The notes: generated by a model not told the origin, from the sequence alone. Shown: positions 7,151-15,277, counted from the first letter of the stretch. The stretch: 26,284 nt of DNA from Actinomycetes bacterium (GCA_022600255.1 JAHZKU010000099.1:1-26284), one strand, 5' to 3'. Made by a program: numbers and translations.

Positions 7151-7861
7151 GTGACCGTAGTTGAGGAAGAACCCCAGGTCCCGCAGTCGCGGCAGAAGCG
7201 TCGGATTCCGTTTTGGATCGAGCTTCCGCTGGTTCTAATTGTGGCCGTCCTGCTGGCGTTTTTCGTGAAGACGTTCATCGTTCAGGTCTTCTACATTCCG
7301 TCCGGGTCCATGGAGAACACGCTGCAGGTGGGGGACCGAGTTGCCGTCAATCGGTTTGAGTACCGGCTTGGTGAACCACAACGCGGGGATGTCATCGTGT
7401 TCGATGGCGTCGACTCCTTCGTGCCGGCTAGTGCTGAGCCGCCTTCTGAGGGCCCAGTGCGCGAGTTTGTGAAGGAGTTGGGTCGAACAGTAGGCATTGT
7501 CCCGCCACCGGACACGGTGTTCGTGAAACGCGTGATCGGGGTCGGCGGTGACCAAGTCAAATGCTGCGACGAGGCTGGTCAGATCACGGTGAACGGCCAG
7601 CCCATCTCAGAGTCTGCCTACCTTTTTCCCGGTGACGCCCCCAGCAATACCCCGTTTGACGTCATTGTGCCCGAGGGCAAACTTTGGGTAATGGGCGATC
7701 ACCGGTCAGCTTCGGCGGATTCGCGCGCGCACCAGGGCGATCCAGGCGGTGGCTTTGTTCCCGTCGATCGGGTGCTCGGTGAGGCGTTTGCCGTGATCTG
7801 GCCATGGGATCAAATCCAGTGGATCAGCGAGCCGGCTTGGGCAGAACAACTGAATCAGTAA
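7151..7861 (+). CDS. lepB: Signal peptidase I
   Basis: Membrane-bound serine protease that removes signal peptides from secreted proteins. The 236-residue product has a short cytosolic N-terminus, one membrane segment at about 20-40, and the Ser-Lys dyad: SGSM with catalytic S53, and the VFVKRVIGVGGD box with K126. The later box GDHRSASADSR is also present. A spacer of about 40 residues between the Ser and Lys boxes (PASAEPPSEGPVREF region) resembles other actinobacterial LepB. It lies 37 bp after rplS and ends 14 bp from the convergent tag gene. In related genomes rnhB usually follows lepB; here a minus-strand pair is inserted between them. Confidence 0.95.
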   Translation: MTVVEEEPQVPQSRQKRRIPFWIELPLVLIVAVLLAFFVKTFIVQVFYIPSGSMENTLQVGDRVAVNRFEYRLGEPQRGDVIVFDGVDSFVPASAEPPSEGPVREFVKELGRTVGIVPPPDTVFVKRVIGVGGDQVKCCDEAGQITVNGQPISESAYLFPGDAPSNTPFDVIVPEGKLWVMGDHRSASADSRAHQGDPGGGFVPVDRVLGEAFAVIWPWDQIQWISEPAWAEQLNQ

Positions 7862-7875
7862 ACGGGGCTGCTTGA

Positions 7876-8460
7876 TCAGCCTAGGTCCGACCCGAATTCG
7901 CAGTCGGACACGTGATCGTTCACCACCCCGCAGGCCTGCATGGCCGCATACGCCGTCGTGGGACCAATAAACCGAAAACCCAACTTGCGCAGTTGTGCGA
8001 CGAACGCAGTGGACTCCGGCGTGCTGCCCGGCACGTTCGCGGGGTCAGTCGGGCGCTCGTGGTGATCCGGCGCTGCCGCATAGAACCGTTGTTTCAGGGC
8101 ACCCGGCCCTTCGGCTTGCGTTAGGGCCATGACAGCGCGCGCGTTCCCAATCACCGCGGAAATCTTGGCTCGATTTCGGACGATTCCGGCGTCAGCCAGA
8201 AGGCGTTCCTGATCAGTCTCATCGAAGCCTGCCACGAGGGCTGGATCGAAGCCGGTAAAGGCATCGCGGAATGCGTCTCGCTTGCGCAGAATCGTGAGCC
8301 AGGACAGCCCAGACTGGAACACCTCCAGACTCAGCCGCTCGAACACCGCAGCGTCGCTGGTCACTGGGCGGCCCCATTCTTGATCGTGGTAGGCGGACAA
8401 CAACTCACCTTGGGCCCATGGGCATCGTGTGGTCACAACGGCACGGCCTGCGTGGCTCAA
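7876..8460 (-). CDS. tag: DNA-3-methyladenine glycosylase I
   Basis: Base-excision repair enzyme that removes 3-methyladenine from alkylated DNA. The 194-residue product has the family hallmarks: RCPWA near the N-terminus, YHDQEWGRPV, FQSGLSWLTILRKRDAFR, FIGPTTAYAAMQA and VNDH. The structural zinc ligands known from E. coli Tag are all present as C13, H25, H183 and C187. The assigned start is TTG 8460, whose bases overlap the stop of the upstream phospholipase D-like gene (TTGA), suggesting coupling. An internal GTG a few codons later is an alternative; no clear ribosome site helps to decide. Confidence 0.92.
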   Translation of the reverse strand: MSHAGRAVVTTRCPWAQGELLSAYHDQEWGRPVTSDAAVFERLSLEVFQSGLSWLTILRKRDAFRDAFTGFDPALVAGFDETDQERLLADAGIVRNRAKISAVIGNARAVMALTQAEGPGALKQRFYAAAPDHHERPTDPANVPGSTPESTAFVAQLRKLGFRFIGPTTAYAAMQACGVVNDHVSDCEFGSDLG

Positions 8461-10589
8461 CTACGCGCCGGAATGGGACCACACGCCATCGGATAGTTCC
8501 CAGAGCGTGCCGACGTGAGCGACTGGTTGCCGTCCGACGTCGCGGCGTCGGCCGCCAGTGCCCGCACCTTGGCCTTCATGGCCTTCGGGCTGCCCGTAAT
8601 ATCCCACTGCAAGTAGCCGGGAGTACGCCAGTCCGCAGCAAACGTGTTCTGGAAAGTCTGCATCGCCGGTACGGCCAACTGATAATCGGCAGGAGCCCCG
8701 TTGCGGGAACTGAGCATCAGACCGAGTTCCCGATTGAAGTTCAAAGATGCAAAGGAGATGTTCTGTGATCCCACAAAGACGTCCGCATCGTCCACAACAA
8801 TCACCTTGGCGTGCACATAGAGCTGTTTTGTGTAGGACTGATCGTCGTCCACCTGGGTCAGTCGGATCTTGGCCCCGGCATCGGCCAACTGCGTGAAGGC
8901 CTGCAGGTACTTGGTTGTCAAGGTCATCAGAATCTTGACGTCCACGCCAGCGGCGGCGCGAGCTGCGAGCGCATCGACGATATCGTCGTCGTTCATCTCC
9001 TCGTTGTAGAGAGTAATGGTCGACTTGGCCGAGTTGATCAGCGCCAGGGTACGCTCCCGAGCATTCCCCTGTACGACGTTTCCGGGGGCCGGATCGAACG
9101 GATAACCCTGCGCTGCGTCGGGATACTGCGTTACCGCTGGACTGCCTTGCGGCCACGTCGCGCCGTTGCTCCAAGTCAACGGCAGCGGGCTGGCCAACAG
9201 GCCGTTTGTATTGGTGCGTGATGGCGTCGTACCCGGCGGCACCGCGCCACAGTGGAGGTCTGAGAAGAATACGGACGTCACCTCGGCGATCAGAGTTGGG
9301 TCTTTCTCAGCAACAAAGAAATCTCGAGCCGCCCATTCGATGCAGTTGTTCTCTGTGCAACCTTTGGCGGGATCGTCGATGTCGTTGCCCCATCCGTACG
9401 ACTGCAGGTTCCCTGTGGAAATCAGTGCTTGGGCGCTCGTCGGCAGGTCTGCTGCGGCTAGCGGCAGCCCGGTGTCGGGGTCGGCCCCATCCAGAATGAT
9501 GGTCTTCTCATGGGTCACCTGAAAGTTGTTGTTGGCGAAGTTGAGTTGCACCGCCCCAGGAGCACTCGCGCTCGCGGCCGCGTCCGCGAGGGACTGTTGC
9601 GTCGCGTAAATCCAGTCCAGCTTGTAGTACTGCGCACACTCACCCTGCGGCGTGTCGGAATAGCAGTCACTGTTGTACCACTGCCCGTTCACAACCAAAC
9701 GCACGTCAACGCCGCGCGTCACAGCGCGCATCAAGGCACCTGGCGCGCCCTTTTGGCCGACGATGTTCGGGCCGCCGATTTCGTAAATGACGATGTCCAC
9801 CGTGTTCTGGGCCCCATCAATCGCGGCGACGATGTCTGATCCCCCTTCTGGCAGTGCAACCGCTTGCGGCTGCGAGTCAAAGTTGACGCCACTCAGTGAG
9901 GTGCCGATGAGATTGGTGCCACCGAAATTTGTGTTGGCCACTGTCGCATCCGTGAAGTTGCCACCCTTCAGAGTTGCCTTGCTCAGATTCGCGGCGGTGA
10001 GATCGACCCCTTGCGCTTGAGCTTTGCGAAGGCTCGCCTTGCGAGCGTTCAAATCACGAAGGTTAGCCCCACCCAAATCGGATTTGGTGAACTTGCCCTT
10101 CACCGCCCGAACCGACAGCCAATCGGTGTTGCGTAGATCCGCCTGATTGATCTTCAGCTGCGGGGCCCGGGCTTGGCTGAAGGTCGCCTTGCGGGCCTTA
10201 ATGCGCTTAGCTTTGGCCTTCTTCAAGTTGGCGTCGGCTAGCGTGGCTTTGCGCAGCGTCGCCCGATTAAGGGTTGCGTTTTTCAGATTTGCACCGCTCA
10301 GGTTGGCCCCCTTGAGATTGGCCTTGCTGAGGTCGGCCCCGCGCAGATCGCTACGCTGCAGATTGGCCTTTTTCAGGTTCTTTCCGCGCAGGTTCGCGCC
10401 ACGCAAGTCTGCACCCCGGCAATCGGCGCGTGGGCCGATACGGCAGGCCGTTGCCGTCGCGGCTACCGGCTTGGCTGCGGAATCATTGCTAGCTATCGGA
10501 CGCTCGATACTGGCATGTGAGCCACCGACGCTTGTGCCGGCCACCAATACGACCCCGACAAGAAGGGTGATGCCCATCTTCGTTTTCAT
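8457..10589 (-). CDS. Secreted pentapeptide-repeat / phospholipase D-like protein
   Basis: A 710-residue protein joining three parts. Residues 1-26 look like a signal peptide (basic start, hydrophobic core, SHA-S cleavage site). Residues about 57-239 are pentapeptide repeats of A(D/N)Lxx type, degenerate and Lys/Arg-rich in the middle, expected to form a right-handed beta-helix. From about 244 come two PLD-like halves. The first has HEK at 360-362, D367 and a later STGNL. The second has HAK at 593-595, D600/D601 and GSQN at 607-610, a full HKD-type motif. PLD-superfamily enzymes cleave or transfer phosphodiesters through the two histidines; the substrate here is unknown. Several cysteines could form disulfides outside the cell. 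The gene is upstream of, and overlaps, tag. Confidence 0.85.
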   Translation of the reverse strand: MKTKMGITLLVGVVLVAGTSVGGSHASIERPIASNDSAAKPVAATATACRIGPRADCRGADLRGANLRGKNLKKANLQRSDLRGADLSKANLKGANLSGANLKNATLNRATLRKATLADANLKKAKAKRIKARKATFSQARAPQLKINQADLRNTDWLSVRAVKGKFTKSDLGGANLRDLNARKASLRKAQAQGVDLTAANLSKATLKGGNFTDATVANTNFGGTNLIGTSLSGVNFDSQPQAVALPEGGSDIVAAIDGAQNTVDIVIYEIGGPNIVGQKGAPGALMRAVTRGVDVRLVVNGQWYNSDCYSDTPQGECAQYYKLDWIYATQQSLADAAASASAPGAVQLNFANNNFQVTHEKTIILDGADPDTGLPLAAADLPTSAQALISTGNLQSYGWGNDIDDPAKGCTENNCIEWAARDFFVAEKDPTLIAEVTSVFFSDLHCGAVPPGTTPSRTNTNGLLASPLPLTWSNGATWPQGSPAVTQYPDAAQGYPFDPAPGNVVQGNARERTLALINSAKSTITLYNEEMNDDDIVDALAARAAAGVDVKILMTLTTKYLQAFTQLADAGAKIRLTQVDDDQSYTKQLYVHAKVIVVDDADVFVGSQNISFASLNFNRELGLMLSSRNGAPADYQLAVPAMQTFQNTFAADWRTPGYLQWDITGSPKAMKAKVRALAADAATSDGNQSLTSARSGNYPMACGPIPARS
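9873..10421 (-). repeat. Pentapeptide-repeat coding array
   Basis: About 36 five-residue units encoded in tandem within the PLD-like gene (residues 57-239). The first 13 or so are regular (ADLRG, ANLRG, ADLSK, ANLKG and similar), the middle ones lose the Leu/Phe centre (KAKAK, RIKAR), and the last ones become regular again (ANLSK, ATLKG, TNLIG). The encoded face is unusually basic. Confidence 0.8.
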
Positions 10590-10595
10590 CCTGCA

Positions 10596-10601
10596 ACGCT
10601 A
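10596..10601 (-). promoter_or_regulatory. -10 box of the PLD-like gene, leaderless arrangement
   Basis: Read on the minus strand, TAGCGT is followed by TGCAGG and then the ATG, so transcription could begin at the start codon. If the mRNA is instead longer, an internal ATG at codon 5, preceded by AGGA, is an alternative start. Confidence 0.35.
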
Positions 10602-10704
10602 ACCAGTGATATGTCTGGTTGCGCGTCGAAGCATCTGTCGGTTGGGTGCCTGCTGCCAACGCGGAGACGGACCACCCACCCCCGAATGCAGCGGCCAAAC
10701 GTTC

Positions 10705-10710
10705 TACAGT
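10705..10710 (+). promoter_or_regulatory. -10 box of rnhB, leaderless arrangement
   Basis: TACAGT is followed by six bases (GCAAAC) and the rnhB ATG. No ribosome site precedes the ATG, which supports a leaderless mRNA. The -35 region is not clear. It faces the divergent PLD-like gene across a 127-bp spacer. Confidence 0.5.
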
Positions 10711-10716
10711 GCAAAC

Positions 10717-11433
10717 ATGCCGAAACCGTCATTGCGCGTAGAGCGTGCGCTGCTGCGGTCCGGGGCTATCCGGATCGCGGGCATGGATGAGGTGGGTCGA
10801 GGCTCGCTGGCGGGACCGGTGAGTGTGGGTGTGGCGGTGATCACTGCGCAGACGCGTTCCGCACCTCAGGGTCTGAAAGACTCCAAGCTGCTCACCGCGC
10901 AACAGCGTCGTGACTTGCTCCCTCGCGTAACTCGTTGGGCAGATGCGGTTGCGGTTGGACATGCCAGCCCACAGGAAATCGATGCGATCGGTCTCACCGC
11001 AGCGCTGCGGCGCGCTGGCTGGCGGGCGCTGGCCCAAGTCACTGCTGTTGATCACGTCTTGTTGGACGGCAACTGCGATTGGTTGACCCCACCGCAAGAT
11101 GTGTTGTTTCCCGATCACGACAGGGCAGGCACCCTAGATCTGACCCACCACATTCCGGTTACCACCCGGATCAAGGCTGATCAGCAGTGTTCCGCGGTGG
11201 CCGCCGCGAGCGTCGTGGCCAAGGTGACACGGGACGACCTCATGGTCGCTAGCGCCGAACGTTTTCCACAGTATGAGTGGCAGCTGAACAAGGGGTATGC
11301 CTCTCCCCAACACCTAGCTGGCATCCGGGTCGCGGGCCTGAGTGGGGAGCACCGCCACTCTTGGCGGATTGCCGCGGCTCAGCGTGCCGATGCGGGGCCT
11401 GCTGCAACGCGCGAATCCACGCTTAAACACTGA
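10717..11433 (+). CDS. rnhB: Ribonuclease HII
   Basis: Removes ribonucleotides misincorporated in DNA and cuts RNA in RNA-DNA hybrids. The 238-residue product shows GMDEVGRGSLAGPV with catalytic D24 and E25, then LLDGN with D117 and KAD with D155 followed by SAVAAASVVAKVTRD. The open frame extends 37 codons upstream, but that part is not family-like; ATG 10717 follows the leaderless pattern. In many actinobacteria a DUF2469 gene follows rnhB; here only 92 bp separate it from yraN. Confidence 0.95.
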   Translation: MPKPSLRVERALLRSGAIRIAGMDEVGRGSLAGPVSVGVAVITAQTRSAPQGLKDSKLLTAQQRRDLLPRVTRWADAVAVGHASPQEIDAIGLTAALRRAGWRALAQVTAVDHVLLDGNCDWLTPPQDVLFPDHDRAGTLDLTHHIPVTTRIKADQQCSAVAAASVVAKVTRDDLMVASAERFPQYEWQLNKGYASPQHLAGIRVAGLSGEHRHSWRIAAAQRADAGPAATRESTLKH

Positions 11434-11525
11434 GTGGCCGGGGATCATAGCGGTTCTCCACAGGTTCGTGATCGGGGTGAGCTGCGGGATTGTTGAAGCG
11501 TTGACTAGCAGTCAGGGAGGCCAAG

Positions 11526-11906
11526 ATGACTGAGCCAACAACGCGGACGATGCCAGCCACCGCACTCCTTGGACGGCGAGGAGAAGATGCCGCCACCAGC
11601 TACCTGCGCTCTGTTGGGATGTCGGTGCTGACTCGCAACTGGCGGCGCCGCCTCGGCGAAATCGACATCATCGCGCGTGAGGGGGTAACGCTCGTCATGG
11701 TCGAGGTGAAAACTCGAACAGGAACGCGACACGGTAGCCCCGCCGAAGCCATCACACCAGCAAAGCTGGCTCGCCTCCAAGCGCTGACCAACCAATATCT
11801 AGCGGAAAACCACGATCGGGAGCGGGGTGTGCGACTAGATCTCGTTGGTGTGCGGATCGTCGCGGGTGAACCGCACATCAATCACGTCCGGGGGATCTCT
11901 TGCTGA
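11526..11906 (+). CDS. UPF0102 (YraN) nuclease-fold protein
   Basis: Product of 126 residues with the YraN family core: LGRRGEDAA, RNWRRRLGEIDIIARE and the VMVEVKTR motif. The E-D-ExK pattern is that of restriction-endonuclease-like folds (Holliday-junction resolvase type), but the activity of YraN is not firmly known. A strong GGGAGG ribosome site precedes ATG 11526. The 3' end overlaps comM by 7 bp, and yraN-comM-dprA form a compact run, the usual actinobacterial order, suggesting a shared role in DNA processing. Confidence 0.93.
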   Translation: MTEPTTRTMPATALLGRRGEDAATSYLRSVGMSVLTRNWRRRLGEIDIIAREGVTLVMVEVKTRTGTRHGSPAEAITPAKLARLQALTNQYLAENHDRERGVRLDLVGVRIVAGEPHINHVRGISC

Positions 11907-13402
11907 GGGTGGCGCTAACGCAGGCCGCGACCTGTGATGGGGTGGGGGCGCACCTCATAGACGTACAAGTGCACATTTCCAGCGGGCTGCCCCGCGTTAC
12001 GGTGATTGGCTTGGCGGACCCAGTCGTAGCCGATTCGCGCGAACGAATCCGGTCGGCGTTTGCCACGAATGCTCTGAAGTGGCCCGATCAGCGCATCACC
12101 ATCGCACTCTCACCGGCCGAACAGCCCAAACGTGGGGCGGAGCTAGACCTCGCAATCGCCGTGGCAATCCTCTCGGCCGCTGGCGATCTGCCTGCCGAAG
12201 CGCTAGCGGAGGCCACCTTCGTCGGCGAGCTGAACCTAGACGGCACCCTGCGCGGTGGCAATCGGAGTTTCGCAATAGCGGGCCTGATTTCCCGAACGCG
12301 GCCAGGGAGTCGGGTCTACGTTCCGGCCCCCGACATCGACCGCTGGGCGTTGGTGCCCGGGATTCGACCAGTCCCCATCACGGATATCGCCGAACTGGTT
12401 GCCATCCTGCGCGGTGAACAAGTCCCAACTCCCGTAGATCGCCCCACGTTGCCTGCAGACACCCAGCTCTATGAAGAACTGGCTGATGTCACCGGCCAGT
12501 TCGGGGCCTGTCAAGCCCTAGAAGTGGCGGCTGCAGGTGGGCACCACCTTCTGCTGAGCGGCCAGCCCGGGATTGGGAAGACTATGCTGTGCCAACGATT
12601 CGCAGGGCTGCTGCCGCCAATGTCGATTGCCGAAACGTTGGAGGTAGCCGCCATCCGAGAGGTGACGAATGAAGCGGAGTCCGCATTATCACGACGTCCG
12701 CCATTTCGGTCACCCCACCACACCAGCTCTCACGTTGCCATGGTCGGGGGAGGCCACCAGGCCCGACTACGACCCGGAATGGTGACACAAGCCCACAATG
12801 GTGTGCTGTTTCTCGACGAGGCCCCCGAATTTCGACGGGAAAGCATCGAGGCGCTGCGCCAACCGTTGGAGTCTGGCACCGTCACGATTGCCCGTTCCGG
12901 GCTCTCGGCGACGTTGCCAGCGCGGTTTCAGTTGCTCATGACCCAGAACCCATGTCCTTGCGGTTTGGCCGAGACGCCCGGTGGTGACTGCCGCTGCGGG
13001 CCCTTGGCGCGGCAACGCTATGAGAACCGCCTGTCCGGCCCCTTGCTAGATCGAGTAGACCTGCGGCTGCGTGTGCGGCCACCGGTGGGGACCGTCGCTG
13101 CCGACAGGACTGCGGTGGTGCGCGACCGGATTGCAGCTGCCAGAGAGCGGGGCCGACCGCGCCTGAAGAAAGCGGGCTTCACCCGCAACCAGCAGGTGAC
13201 CGCCCGAATCCTACGCAAACAGTGGCCCGTGTCAGCAAAGGTGCAAGACTTCGTCACTGACGAACTTGGTAGAACCGGGGCGAGCGCCCGCTCTCGAGAC
13301 AAAGTCCTTCGGGTGGCTTGGACCATCGCCGATCTCGCGAACAGCGACCAGCCCAGCGTGGACCATGCGGCACTCGCGGTCACGATGCGAGATCCGAAAT
13401 GA
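11900..13402 (+). CDS. comM: ComM-like Mg-chelatase-type AAA+ ATPase
   Basis: Hexameric helicase-like ATPase of the YifB/ComM family; in Vibrio and others ComM promotes branch migration during integration of taken-up DNA. The 500-residue product has an N-terminal ChlI-like domain (VTVIGLADPVVADSRERIR), Walker A GQPGIGKT at 221-228, Walker B VLFLDEAPEF near 302-311, the sensor region MTQNPCPCG, the RYENRLSGPLLDRVDLRL segment and a C-terminal helical domain ending RVAWTIADL. The start is uncertain: TTG 11900 with GGGGGA upstream is assigned, GTG 11909 is the alternative. Its stop overlaps the dprA start (ATGA). Confidence 0.94.
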   Translation: MLRVALTQAATCDGVGAHLIDVQVHISSGLPRVTVIGLADPVVADSRERIRSAFATNALKWPDQRITIALSPAEQPKRGAELDLAIAVAILSAAGDLPAEALAEATFVGELNLDGTLRGGNRSFAIAGLISRTRPGSRVYVPAPDIDRWALVPGIRPVPITDIAELVAILRGEQVPTPVDRPTLPADTQLYEELADVTGQFGACQALEVAAAGGHHLLLSGQPGIGKTMLCQRFAGLLPPMSIAETLEVAAIREVTNEAESALSRRPPFRSPHHTSSHVAMVGGGHQARLRPGMVTQAHNGVLFLDEAPEFRRESIEALRQPLESGTVTIARSGLSATLPARFQLLMTQNPCPCGLAETPGGDCRCGPLARQRYENRLSGPLLDRVDLRLRVRPPVGTVAADRTAVVRDRIAAARERGRPRLKKAGFTRNQQVTARILRKQWPVSAKVQDFVTDELGRTGASARSRDKVLRVAWTIADLANSDQPSVDHAALAVTMRDPK

Positions 13403-14199
13403 CGATCCAGGATCAGGCACCGTCCGTACGACCCATTCAGCCTGGGACAAGTGGGTGGCCGACCCAGTTGAACGACTTGGGTATGGACGCACCACGAGAG
13501 TTGTGGTGTTCGGATGCGGGGGACCTGCGCTTGCTTGCCCTGCGTTCTGTGGCCATCGTTGGCTGTCGGGCCGCTTCGGCCTACGGTCGGGCGATGGCCA
13601 CAGAGTTGGCCGCGGGTCTTGCCTCCGCCGGTTGGGTCGTGGTGTCAGGGGCTGCGTTCGGGATCGACGCGGCTGCGCACCGGGGGGCCTTATCGGTTGA
13701 CGGCCCCACGATCGCAGTCCTCCCTGGCGGGATTGATCAAGCGACCCCCCGGGCGCACACCGAACTGCTCGAGACGATTCGCCGCAACGGTCTACTAGTC
13801 TCCGAACATGGATTTGGTGTGGCTCCGCACCGACACATGTTTCTCACCCGAAATCGAATTATTGCCGCCTTGGTCCGGGCCGTGGTTGTGGTGGAGGCCG
13901 ACTACCGCTCCGGTGCCCTGAATACCGCTCGAATCGGGGAGAGGCTGGGGCGTAACGTCTTGGCCGTCCCTGGCCCCGCAACAAGTCGGCAATCCAACGG
14001 CACCCACGAGTTGTTGCGTACCCGCCGAGCAGAGTTGGTCACCTCATCCGCAGAGGTCGCGCAGTTTCTGTCGCCAATCGGTGAGAATCTAGCCGTCCGT
14101 GACGATGCGCTGTCCTTTCCATTGTCCGGAAGTCGGGTGTCCAACCCCTCGGCGGGGACTGAACTGACGCTGTCTGGCCCCACCAAACCGCCTGACTGA
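13399..14199 (+). CDS. dprA: DNA-processing protein DprA (short form)
   Basis: Loads RecA on single-stranded DNA during transformation. The 266-residue product is essentially the central Rossmann-like domain: SVAIVGCRAAS, VVVSGAAFGIDAAAHRGAL, TIAVLPGGIDQATPR, LLVSEHGFG, FLTRNRIIAALVRAVVVVEA, SGALNTA and NVLAVPG. Typical DprA proteins are 300-380 residues with an N-terminal SAM-like domain and a C-terminal winged helix; both appear absent or much reduced. The canonical SGGARGID is here SGAAFGID. ATG 13399 overlaps the comM stop by four bases, so translation is coupled. No other competence genes are in the window. Confidence 0.92.
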   Translation: MTIQDQAPSVRPIQPGTSGWPTQLNDLGMDAPRELWCSDAGDLRLLALRSVAIVGCRAASAYGRAMATELAAGLASAGWVVVSGAAFGIDAAAHRGALSVDGPTIAVLPGGIDQATPRAHTELLETIRRNGLLVSEHGFGVAPHRHMFLTRNRIIAALVRAVVVVEADYRSGALNTARIGERLGRNVLAVPGPATSRQSNGTHELLRTRRAELVTSSAEVAQFLSPIGENLAVRDDALSFPLSGSRVSNPSAGTELTLSGPTKPPD

Positions 14200-14242
14200 G
14201 CAAGCAGCGTCGGGTCCAGCGGATTCTGGCGCGCAGACGAGG

Positions 14243-14248
14243 CACTAT
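14243..14248 (+). promoter_or_regulatory. Possible -10 box of the recombinase gene
   Basis: CACTAT is followed by six bases and ATG 14255, the spacing seen at the other leaderless candidates in this window, though the hexamer is a poorer match. The GGGGG directly before the ATG is too close to serve as a normal ribosome site. Confidence 0.25.
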
Positions 14249-14254
14249 GGGGGC

Positions 14255-15277
14255 ATGGATTCGTCTCGCACTGCCCCAGCGCGGGAATTGGATCAGGACT
14301 CCTCGCACAGACACGCGCGCACCGGCCCCATCCAAGGAACCGACGTCGTCCTGACCGACAGCATGGTTGAGAGGTTGCGCGAGTCTGAGCAAATCATCAG
14401 TTCCTTCACGAACTGGTTGGCAGAACGCTGGGGTCTGAGCGAAAACACCCTCAAGTCCTACCGTGCCGACCTGCGCGGCCTTGCTCAGGATCTGGCTGCG
14501 GAAGGGGGCACCTTGGCGCGACTGGACCTAGCTGGCGTGCGGCGCTGGTTGGCACGGCTGCGCGCTGATGGCTTGGCGCGGTCAACGATGCAACGCAAGG
14601 TTGCAGCCGTGCGCCGCTACACGCAGTGGGCGTCCCAGCGGGATCCGGCGGCCTCGATCATTTCAGCCCGCCTAGTCACCCCAAAGGCGGACAAGCACGT
14701 GCCCCGCGTGCTCAGCAAACAACAGGCCGCTGCATTGGGCATGGCGATCTGCGCCGCAGGATCTAGCTCTGCCCAAGAGCTTTGCGACTGGGTCACGTTT
14801 GAGTTCCTGTACGGCTCCGGGCTAAGGGTGTCCGAACTCTGCACACTCGATATCGATGACTTGAAACCAGAATCGGGCGTGTTGTCAGTGATCGGGAAGG
14901 GAAACCGACAGCGATACGTTCCCCTTAGTGTGCCCGCCAAGACTGCCGCTAGCCAGTGGCTAGCAGAAGGTCGGCCATCCTGGGCCACCGCTTCCAGTGG
15001 ACCGGCTCTCCTGCTCGGCCCCCGCGGTGGTCGCATCAACCCCCGCCGGGTACGGGCTCGACTGCACGTCTTGGCGCAAACTGTGCCGGAAGTGCCCGAT
15101 ATCGCTCCGCACGGGCTGCGTCACAGTGCCGCCACTCATATGTTGGAAGGTGGAGCGGATCTGCGTGCCGTGCAAGAACTGCTCGGACATGCAACGCTGG
15201 CAACAACGCAGCTGTACACCCACGTCACGTCCGAACGATTGAGGAAGAGTTATGAGCAGGCCCACCCCAGGGCATAA
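14255..15277 (+). CDS. xerC: Tyrosine recombinase, XerC-like
   Basis: Site-specific recombinase, expected to resolve chromosome dimers at dif with a partner XerD. The 340-residue product has an N-terminal SAM-like domain (GLSENTLKSYRADLRGL at about 60-76) and a catalytic domain with all active-site residues: R191 (GSGLRVSEL), K215 (IGKGNRQRYVPL), H286 and R289 (HGLRH), H312 (LLGHATLATTQLY) and nucleophile Y321. The N-terminus is about 40 residues longer than usual; ATG 14363 is an alternative start, though no ribosome site is evident there. The gene overlaps the sigma factor gene by 26 bp. Position and neighbours favour a housekeeping Xer protein rather than a phage integrase. Confidence 0.9.
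   Translation: MDSSRTAPARELDQDSSHRHARTGPIQGTDVVLTDSMVERLRESEQIISSFTNWLAERWGLSENTLKSYRADLRGLAQDLAAEGGTLARLDLAGVRRWLARLRADGLARSTMQRKVAAVRRYTQWASQRDPAASIISARLVTPKADKHVPRVLSKQQAAALGMAICAAGSSSAQELCDWVTFEFLYGSGLRVSELCTLDIDDLKPESGVLSVIGKGNRQRYVPLSVPAKTAASQWLAEGRPSWATASSGPALLLGPRGGRINPRRVRARLHVLAQTVPEVPDIAPHGLRHSAATHMLEGGADLRAVQELLGHATLATTQLYTHVTSERLRKSYEQAHPRA

Noticed and set aside
11262..11270. TTTTCCACA, similar to a DnaA box
   Set aside because: A single copy inside the rnhB coding sequence with no cluster or AT-rich region nearby.
14255..15277. Integrase of a mobile element
   Set aside because: No attachment repeats, phage genes or tRNA target are near, and its place before the WhiG sigma gene is the conserved chromosomal one for XerC.
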